DNA of 38,553 bases, taken from the NCBI GenBank assembly GCA_023461275.1, contig JAEYMI010000065.1:1-38553 (forward strand), given 5' to 3'. Origin of the DNA: Actinomycetes bacterium. Its GTDB lineage: Bacteria; Actinomycetota; Actinomycetes; Mycobacteriales; Mycobacteriaceae. The notes under the pieces were generated by a model. It searched no databases, was not told the DNA's origin, and saw only the letters and a list, made by a program, of their open reading frames with translations. Made by a program: the position numbers and the translations under genes. This document shows, piece after piece, positions 32,622 through 38,553 of this stretch (position 1 is the stretch's first letter; the number at the start of each line of letters is the position of its first letter).

Positions 32622-33432
32622 TCGAACCGGAACCACCTAACAGCGAGGGTGCCGGCCACCACGGCCCACACCAACAGAACACAGATCCCGACGCCGTCGA
32701 CCGACGCTCGGGTGGCCTGGGACAGCGCCTCGGTGAGCGCGCCGGATGGGACGATGCGCGCCACCCAGTGCACCGACTCGGGAATGCGTTGCGTTCCGAG
32801 TACCACGAGGCTGCCGACACCGACCATCGCGAACCACAGCAGGTTGGCCAGCGCGAGGACCACCTCCGCTTTCAGCGTGCCACCCAGCAGCAGCCCCAGT
32901 GCGGAGAAGGTGACGGTGCCCAGCAACATGATCAGGGCACCGAGCAGCAGTCCCACGGGCTCTGGTCGCCACCCGAAGGCCGCGCCGATGGCACCGATGA
33001 TGATCGACTGCATGATGACCACGATCACCACCGCCGCCGACTTGCCGGCGATGATGCCCCAACGGGGGATCGGGGTGGCGCCGAGACGCTTGAGCGCGCC
33101 GTAACGCCGATCGAACCCGACGGCGATCGCCTGACCGGTGAACGCGGTCGACATCACCGCCACGGTCATGATCGCCGGCACGAAGATCGCCGCCCGCTCC
33201 GCGGTCGACGTACCGAGCCCGGTGTCCACCGGCAGCAGGCACAGACCGATGAGCAGGGTGATCGGGATGAACATGGTGAGCAGGAGCTGTTCGCCGTTGC
33301 GCAGCAGCAGGGTCAGTTCCATCCGGGTCTGCGCGGCCAACATCGACGGCAACGACGCGGCGCGTGGCGCAGGCGCGAAGGTGCCCTCGGGAAAACGATT
33401 GGCCGGTGCGGCAGTGCCGTCGGTGGACACGC

Positions 33433-33436
<4 letters not shown>
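32618..33436 (-). CDS. ABC-2 type transporter permease
   Basis: This 272-residue protein has about six hydrophobic segments and matches the ABC-2 permease class, with RMELTLLLRNGEQLLLTMFIPITLLIGL, FDRRYGALKRLGATPIPRWGIIAGK and the final LLVWAVVAGTLAVRWFRFE. It works with the adjacent ATP-binding protein as an exporter; the substrate is unknown. ATG at 33436 overlaps the ATPase stop by 4 nt. The frame extends far upstream into the ATPase gene, but that is out-of-frame shadow. The gene is linked to ctaA by an ATGA overlap, implying one operon. Confidence 0.92.
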
Positions 33437-34470
<1,034 letters not shown>

Positions 34471-34473
<3 letters not shown>

Positions 34474-34485
34474 ATCGTCAGCCTA
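34471..34485 (-). promoter_or_regulatory. Candidate leaderless promoter of the ABC operon (-10 TAGGCT)
   Basis: On the minus strand TAGGCT (34485 to 34480), then GACGAT, then GTG at 34473. This is the same 6-nt spacing found at three other starts in the window. A TTTTCGT stretch lies roughly 20 nt further upstream but is a poor -35. Confidence 0.5.
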
Positions 34486-34524
34486 GGCGTTCGCGCTCGG
34501 TGGACGAAAACGACCACGTGGCCA

Positions 34525-36342
34525 TCATCCGACGTCCACTCGGTCCGACGAGGTGCTCGCCTCGCCGTCCGGGTTGGTGTCCGGCCGCTGCCGTCGACGC
34601 CGCGGGAAATCCTCGAAGAACAGGGCGGTGAGAACCGCGACCATGATGATGCCGGCGAGCAGGCCCTGCGCGAGGACAACGCCGCTGGTATTGGAACTGG
34701 TGGGCATCACCACGATGGCGATGACCGCCGACACACCGATGGTGGTGAGGCGGAACCACGGTCTGGTCGCCCACGCGGCCAGCGGGATGACCGCCCACAG
34801 CAGGTACCAGGCCTGGACAAACGGGAAGAAGAGCACCACTGTGGCCATTGACACACCGAGCGCGCCCAGCGGGTGTAGGCGGCCGGCCAAGGCCGCAAGG
34901 AACCAGCGCAGGATGAACACCAGCGCCACGAGCTCGCCGATCGGGCGTCCGACCTCCAGAATCGCCTGGGTGTGATCGCCGAGTCCCAGGCCGACGCCGA
35001 TGCGTCCGGTGGTCACCGACAGCAGCGTCGGCATCGACATCCACGACCGCACCACGTCTCCGGTGCTCAGCGTCTTGGTCCAACCGAATCCGAGGCCGGT
35101 GCCCACACAGATGGCCACCATGACCGTCGCGAGCACGGTTGCCAGCACCGCCGCCGATGCGGCGAGGGCGGCGATCGATCGTCGCGATCGAGACCACCAT
35201 TCGTTGACCGGCGCGTTGCGCAGCGCCGGCAACGTCGCGCCCCATCGCTGGGCCAGGGCCACACCGACGAACCCGAGCGCCAGCATCGACGCCACTTTCA
35301 CCATCGCCGATGCCGAGATCACCCCGGCGCCGAGGACCACCATGAGTCCGGCCTGAGTGGGCCAGATCGTGCCTGGTCGTCGGAGTCGTTGGGCGGAATA
35401 GATTCCGCGGAAGGCGAATTCGATGCCGACCAGCATCATGCCGAGCATCAGTGCCTCGTTGTGGATGCCGCCGACGAGATGCAGGATCAGCAGCGGATTC
35501 ATCGCGCCCAGCCACAACGCGGCAACCGATGACACGCCACATCGCTTCGCCAGCCGGGGCAGCGCCCAGACGATCAGGGCGATACCGACCAGAGCCAGCA
35601 TCCGGTGCAAGAAGATGGCCGCGGTGATGTTGTCACCGGTGATCGTGGTGATGCCCTTGCCCAGCCAGATGAAGAGCGGGCCATACGGGGCCGGGGTGTC
35701 GCGCCACAGGTTGGGTACCGATCGGGTGAGGATGTCGTCGACACCGAGACCGCGCACCGGACTGACGACGTAGGGGTCCATCCCTCGCTGCGCGATCGCG
35801 CTCTGCGCCAGGTACGAGTAGATGTCCTTGCTGAGCAGTGGTGGGGCGACGATGATCGGCGCGATCCACAGCATCAGGGTCCGGTCGGCCTGCTTGCGGG
35901 TCATCCGGCGTTGCGGGCTGCGGCCGCCGAGCACCTCGACGCTGAACCGTCCGACCGCGAACCGGCCGATGAGCAGCCACGCCACCACCAGCATGATGGT
36001 GCCGCCGATCGACAGCGTCAGCGCGGTACTCCACATGCGCGAGGGCAGCGACAGCACACGCATCCCGGCGACCGGATTCTGCAGGACCGGGATCTGGCCG
36101 GTGCCCAGTGAACCGATCAACAACAACACCGAGCCGGTGGCACCGAAGAGCTTGATGCGGCGCAACCGGCGGGTCTCGGCGGCATTGAGCGGGCCGACCT
36201 CGCGCTCATCGTCGTGCAGCCGCGCGATCGTCTCGCCGTAGGCGCCACGTCGCTCGGTGGGGTCGGGACCACCGGTATCTCGATCCGGCCGGGTGAGGCC
36301 GAGATACTCCAGCCCTCGCCGCAGGATCGTGGTTTCTGGCAC
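34525..36342 (-). CDS. mptB: MptB-type alpha-1,6-mannosyltransferase
   Basis: This 605-residue multispan protein resembles MptB, the GT-C enzyme that uses polyprenyl-phosphomannose to start the mannan backbone of lipomannan and lipoarabinomannan at the outer membrane leaflet. About 12 hydrophobic helices are visible. The likely GT-C loop SKDIYSYLAQSAIAQRGMDPYVVSPVRGLG has the DIYSY acid pair. A cytoplasmic N-terminal tail (to about residue 60) precedes LRRIKLFGATGSVLLLIGSLGTGQ. GTG at 36342 gives VPETTILRRGLEYLGL; the frame extends to 36525, overlapping sufR, which is implausible. It sits next to the ABC exporter and opposite sufR, as in mycobacteria (Rv1459c, recalled). Confidence 0.9.
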   Translation of the reverse strand: MPETTILRRGLEYLGLTRPDRDTGGPDPTERRGAYGETIARLHDDEREVGPLNAAETRRLRRIKLFGATGSVLLLIGSLGTGQIPVLQNPVAGMRVLSLPSRMWSTALTLSIGGTIMLVVAWLLIGRFAVGRFSVEVLGGRSPQRRMTRKQADRTLMLWIAPIIVAPPLLSKDIYSYLAQSAIAQRGMDPYVVSPVRGLGVDDILTRSVPNLWRDTPAPYGPLFIWLGKGITTITGDNITAAIFLHRMLALVGIALIVWALPRLAKRCGVSSVAALWLGAMNPLLILHLVGGIHNEALMLGMMLVGIEFAFRGIYSAQRLRRPGTIWPTQAGLMVVLGAGVISASAMVKVASMLALGFVGVALAQRWGATLPALRNAPVNEWWSRSRRSIAALAASAAVLATVLATVMVAICVGTGLGFGWTKTLSTGDVVRSWMSMPTLLSVTTGRIGVGLGLGDHTQAILEVGRPIGELVALVFILRWFLAALAGRLHPLGALGVSMATVVLFFPFVQAWYLLWAVIPLAAWATRPWFRLTTIGVSAVIAIVVMPTSSNTSGVVLAQGLLAGIIMVAVLTALFFEDFPRRRRQRPDTNPDGEASTSSDRVDVG

Positions 36343-36354
36343 ACGACGACTGTA
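36340..36354 (-). promoter_or_regulatory. Candidate leaderless promoter of mptB (-10 TACAGT)
   Basis: On the minus strand TACAGT (36354 to 36349), then CGTCGT, then GTG at 36342. The spacing is the same 6 nt as at uvrC, the ABC ATPase and the small gene at 31258. No Shine-Dalgarno precedes the codon. Confidence 0.55.
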
Positions 36355-36385
36355 GACACCGGGTACGACGCCGGGTCGGTGACGT

Positions 36386-36404
36386 GCCGGTAAGGCCACC
36401 CTTG
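36386..36404. promoter_or_regulatory. Weak IdeR/DtxR-like iron box
   Basis: The 19-bp stretch GCCGGTAAGGCCACCCTTG fits about 13 of 19 positions of the mycobacterial IdeR consensus (TWAGGTWAGSCTWACCTWA), with centre GGC and half sites GGTAAGG and CACCCTT. It lies in the mptB/sufR divergent gap, where iron control of Fe-S genes would make sense. The outer bases deviate, so it could be chance. Confidence 0.3.
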
Positions 36405-36429
36405 CTGGCACCGGGGAAGTAATTACGTC

Positions 36430-36444
36430 ACACTCGTGTTGTGA
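36430..36444. promoter_or_regulatory. SufR operator ACACT-N5-TGTGA
   Basis: ACACT (36430-36434), CGTGT and TGTGA (36440-36444) exactly match the inverted repeat reported for mycobacterial SufR upstream of its own operon (from memory). The right half overlaps GTG at 36441, the predicted start codon of sufR. TAATTA at 36420-36425 is a possible -10, which would put the transcript start inside the operator. Confidence 0.8.
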
Positions 36445-37193
36445 AAACCATGCGGAGCGATATCTCGCTGTCGGATGACGGTGCCGGGGACATCCCGGTG
36501 ACCGCGCATCACGATGGTCAGACACGTGCCGCCGTGGTTTCTCTGCTGGTCGAGGACGGTCCGCTGACTGCCACCGAGATCGCCGAGCGTCTGGGCATCA
36601 GCGCAGCCGGTGTGCGTCGACACCTCGACGCGCTCGCCGCCGATGGTGATGTGGAGACCTCGTCGTCCGGATTCGGGCGACGCGGTCGTGGCCGCCCGGC
36701 GAAATGGTTCCAGCTCACCGCCCGTGGTCGCGGCAAACTGCGGCACGCCTACGACGATCTCGCCGGGGCCGCGATGCGCAAACTCCGCGAGATCGGTGGC
36801 GAGGCGGCCGTCGAGGAGTTCGCGCGGGACCGCGTCGAGCGAATCGTCGCCCAGGTCGAGTCGGTCGAACGGACCGGTTCGGTGGCCGATACGGTCGACC
36901 AGATCGCCGAGGCGCTCACCAGCGCCGGATTCTCGGCCAACACCCGCAACGTCGGTGCCGGCATGCAGATCTGCCAGCACCACTGTCCGGTCGCGCATGT
37001 GGCCGGTGAGTTCCCGGAACTCTGTGAAGCCGAAACCGCGGTTTTCACCGAACTTCTCGGCACGCACGTTCAGCGTCTGGCGACCATCGCCAACGGCGAC
37101 TGCGCATGCACCACCCATGTGCCGATCCCCATCTCCACTGATGCCCAGCCCGCATCGGCGTCCACGAAGTCCAACCGAAAGGTCACGCGATGA
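36441..37193 (+). CDS. sufR: Fe-S cluster repressor SufR
   Basis: SufR binds a Fe-S cluster and represses the suf operon when clusters are sufficient. The 250-residue protein has an N-terminal winged helix (GPLTATEIAERLGISAAGVRRHLDALAADGDVE), a basic GRRGRGRPAKWFQL wing and a C-terminal part with Cys178, Cys182, Cys195, Cys221 and Cys223. CQHHCPV then LCEAE then CACTTHVPI fits four-ligand cluster binding. GTG at 36441 is used here; ATG 36450 would free the start from the operator. It overlaps sufB by 4 nt (ATGA), so regulator and first assembly gene are coupled. An intact cysteine set suggests a functional sensor. Confidence 0.94.
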   Translation: MKTMRSDISLSDDGAGDIPVTAHHDGQTRAAVVSLLVEDGPLTATEIAERLGISAAGVRRHLDALAADGDVETSSSGFGRRGRGRPAKWFQLTARGRGKLRHAYDDLAGAAMRKLREIGGEAAVEEFARDRVERIVAQVESVERTGSVADTVDQIAEALTSAGFSANTRNVGAGMQICQHHCPVAHVAGEFPELCEAETAVFTELLGTHVQRLATIANGDCACTTHVPIPISTDAQPASASTKSNRKVTR

Positions 37194-38553
37194 CAGTCAC
37201 CGATCCGACCGCCACCGACACCGGTGTCCCGGTCAAGGAGGCGCCCCTCACCCAGGAGGAGACCATCGCCTCGCTGGGGCGCTACGGCTACGGCTGGTCG
37301 GACTCCGACGTCGCCGGAGCCAGTGCGCAACGCGGACTGTCCGAGGCCGTTGTCGCTGACATCTCGGGTAAGAAGAGCGAGCCGGAGTGGATGCTCGCGC
37401 AGCGCCTCAAGGCGCTGAAGATCTTCGACCGTCAGCCCATGCCGTCCTGGGGTGCCGACCTCGATGGCATCGACTTCGACAACATCAAGTACTTCGTCCG
37501 CTCCAGTGAAAAACAGGCCGCCACCTGGGACGATCTGCCCGAGGACATCAAGAACACCTACGACAAGCTGGGCATTCCCGAGGCGGAGAAGCAGCGTCTG
37601 GTGTCCGGAGTCGCCGCGCAGTACGAGTCCGAGGTCGTCTACCACTCCATCCGCGAGGACCTGGAGAAGCAGGGCGTGATCTTCCTCGACACCGATACCG
37701 CGCTCAAGGAGCACCCGGAGATCTTCCAGGAGTACTTCGGTTCGGTCATCCCGGCCGGCGACAACAAGTTCTCCGCGCTCAACACCGCGGTGTGGTCGGG
37801 CGGGTCGTTCATCTACGTTCCGCCTGGTGTGCACGTCGATATCCCGCTGCAGGCCTACTTCCGGATCAACACCGAGAACATGGGCCAGTTCGAGCGCACG
37901 CTGATCATCGTCGACGAGGGTGCCTATGTGCACTACGTCGAAGGCTGTACCGCACCGATCTACAAGACTGACTCGCTGCACTCGGCGGTGGTGGAGATCA
38001 TCGTCAAGAAGGGCGGGCGCTGCCGGTACACGACCATCCAGAACTGGTCGAACAACGTCTACAACCTGGTCACCAAGCGCGCGGTGTGCCACGAGGGCGC
38101 GACCATGGAGTGGGTCGACGGCAACATCGGCTCCAAGGTCACCATGAAGTACCCGGCGGTCTACATGACCGGCGAGCACGCCAAGGGCGAGGTGCTCTCG
38201 GTGGCCATGGCCGGCGAGGGCCAGCACCAGGACGCCGGCGCCAAGATGGTGCACGCCGCGCCGCACACCTCCTCGACCATCGTGTCGAAGTCGATCGCCC
38301 GGGGCGGCGGCCGCACCTCGTACCGCGGTCTGGTGCAGGTGCTGGAGGGCTCCACCAGCAGCAAGAGCACCGTCAAGTGCGACGCGCTCCTGGTCGACAC
38401 GATCTCCCGCTCCGACACCTACCCGTACGTCGACATCCGCGAGGACGACGTGTCGATGGGGCACGAGGCGACCGTCTCCAAGGTCAGCGAGGACCAGCTC
38501 TTCTACCTGATGAGCCGGGGCCTGAGCGAGGACGAGGCGATGGCGATGATCGT
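37190..38553 (+). CDS. sufB: Fe-S assembly scaffold SufB (partial at 3' end)
   Basis: SufB is the scaffold of the SufBCD complex that builds Fe-S clusters. The window has the first 454 residues, so only the last few tens are missing. Diagnostic sequence is FDNIKYFVRSSEKQAATWDDLPEDIKNTYDKLGIPEAEK, GSVIPAGDNKFSALNTAVWSGGSFIYVPPGVHVDIPLQ, and the C-terminal SSTIVSKSIARGGGRTSYRGLVQV. The segment HYVEGCTAPIYKTDSLH (Cys253) is uninterrupted; this is where the M. tuberculosis SufB intein sits. ATG at 37190 overlaps the sufR stop (ATGA). sufD, sufC and sufS presumably follow outside. Confidence 0.97.
   Translation, partial: MTVTDPTATDTGVPVKEAPLTQEETIASLGRYGYGWSDSDVAGASAQRGLSEAVVADISGKKSEPEWMLAQRLKALKIFDRQPMPSWGADLDGIDFDNIKYFVRSSEKQAATWDDLPEDIKNTYDKLGIPEAEKQRLVSGVAAQYESEVVYHSIREDLEKQGVIFLDTDTALKEHPEIFQEYFGSVIPAGDNKFSALNTAVWSGGSFIYVPPGVHVDIPLQAYFRINTENMGQFERTLIIVDEGAYVHYVEGCTAPIYKTDSLHSAVVEIIVKKGGRCRYTTIQNWSNNVYNLVTKRAVCHEGATMEWVDGNIGSKVTMKYPAVYMTGEHAKGEVLSVAMAGEGQHQDAGAKMVHAAPHTSSTIVSKSIARGGGRTSYRGLVQVLEGSTSSKSTVKCDALLVDTISRSDTYPYVDIREDDVSMGHEATVSKVSEDQLFYLMSRGLSEDEAMAMI

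Noticed and set aside
36343..36525. N-terminal extension of the mannosyltransferase over sufR
   Set aside because: It crosses the divergent control region and the start of sufR; GTG 36342 has a fitting -10 box.
37070..38464. Minus-strand frame of 464 residues opposite sufB
   Set aside because: SufB is certain on the plus strand; the opposite frame is a high-GC shadow.

Overview
This window is high-GC chromosomal DNA from an actinobacterium of the order Mycobacteriales. A Gordonia-like genus is my best guess. The reasons are: GTG and TTG starts are frequent, coding shadows are long on both strands, the proteins include WhiA, OpcA, an MptB-type mannosyltransferase and SufR, and the gene order closely follows the Mycobacterium tuberculosis stretch from ribG (about Rv1409) to sufB (Rv1461). 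That synteny is recalled, not computed. The species is not identified.

Layout. (1) 1-3541: the 3' end of ribD, a convergent LapA-like gene, then an FMN riboswitch controlling ribE-ribBA-ribH and a PH-domain membrane protein. (2) 3551-8571: uvrC-rapZ-yvcK-whiA, the conserved actinobacterial cluster for DNA repair, nucleotide-sugar and carbon signalling, and sporulation/division control. (3) 8709-15011: gap-pgk-tpiA-secG-ppc, lower glycolysis with a protein-export subunit and the anaplerotic PEP carboxylase. (4) 15008-23495, minus strand: tkt-tal-zwf-opcA-pgl, the pentose phosphate operon, followed by a DUF4189 protein and a luciferase-like oxidoreductase. (5) 23839-32621: heme genes ctaB and ctaA flank accessory genes, namely a YtcJ-type amidohydrolase, a WXG100-like small protein coupled to a DUF1023 alpha/beta hydrolase, a quinone oxidoreductase, a divergent MarR/SDR pair and a small conserved protein. 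(6) 32618-36342: an ABC exporter and the mannosyltransferase on the minus strand. (7) 36441 to the end: sufR-sufB, the start of the Fe-S assembly operon, cut by the window edge.

The genes form a core-metabolism neighbourhood. Glycolysis and the pentose phosphate pathway run back to back and share triose and hexose phosphates. Riboflavin supplies flavin cofactors, and CtaB and CtaA make heme A for cytochrome oxidase. SufR/SufB handle Fe-S clusters. The accessory part is mainly 24933-31277.

The most notable non-coding signals are: two exact 21-bp palindromes, mirror copies of each other, around a near-consensus promoter in the MarR/SDR gap; four genes whose start codon lies exactly 6 nt after a TAnnnT -10 box (candidate leaderless mRNAs); a SufR-type operator touching the sufR start; a long terminator hairpin before secG; and an 18-bp tandem duplication that copies the last codons and stop of a small gene. 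I found no CRISPR array, tRNA, rRNA, insertion sequence or prophage. No wholly new multi-gene system is evident. The best candidates for under-described biology are the WXG100-like/DUF1023 pair and the MarR/SDR switch.
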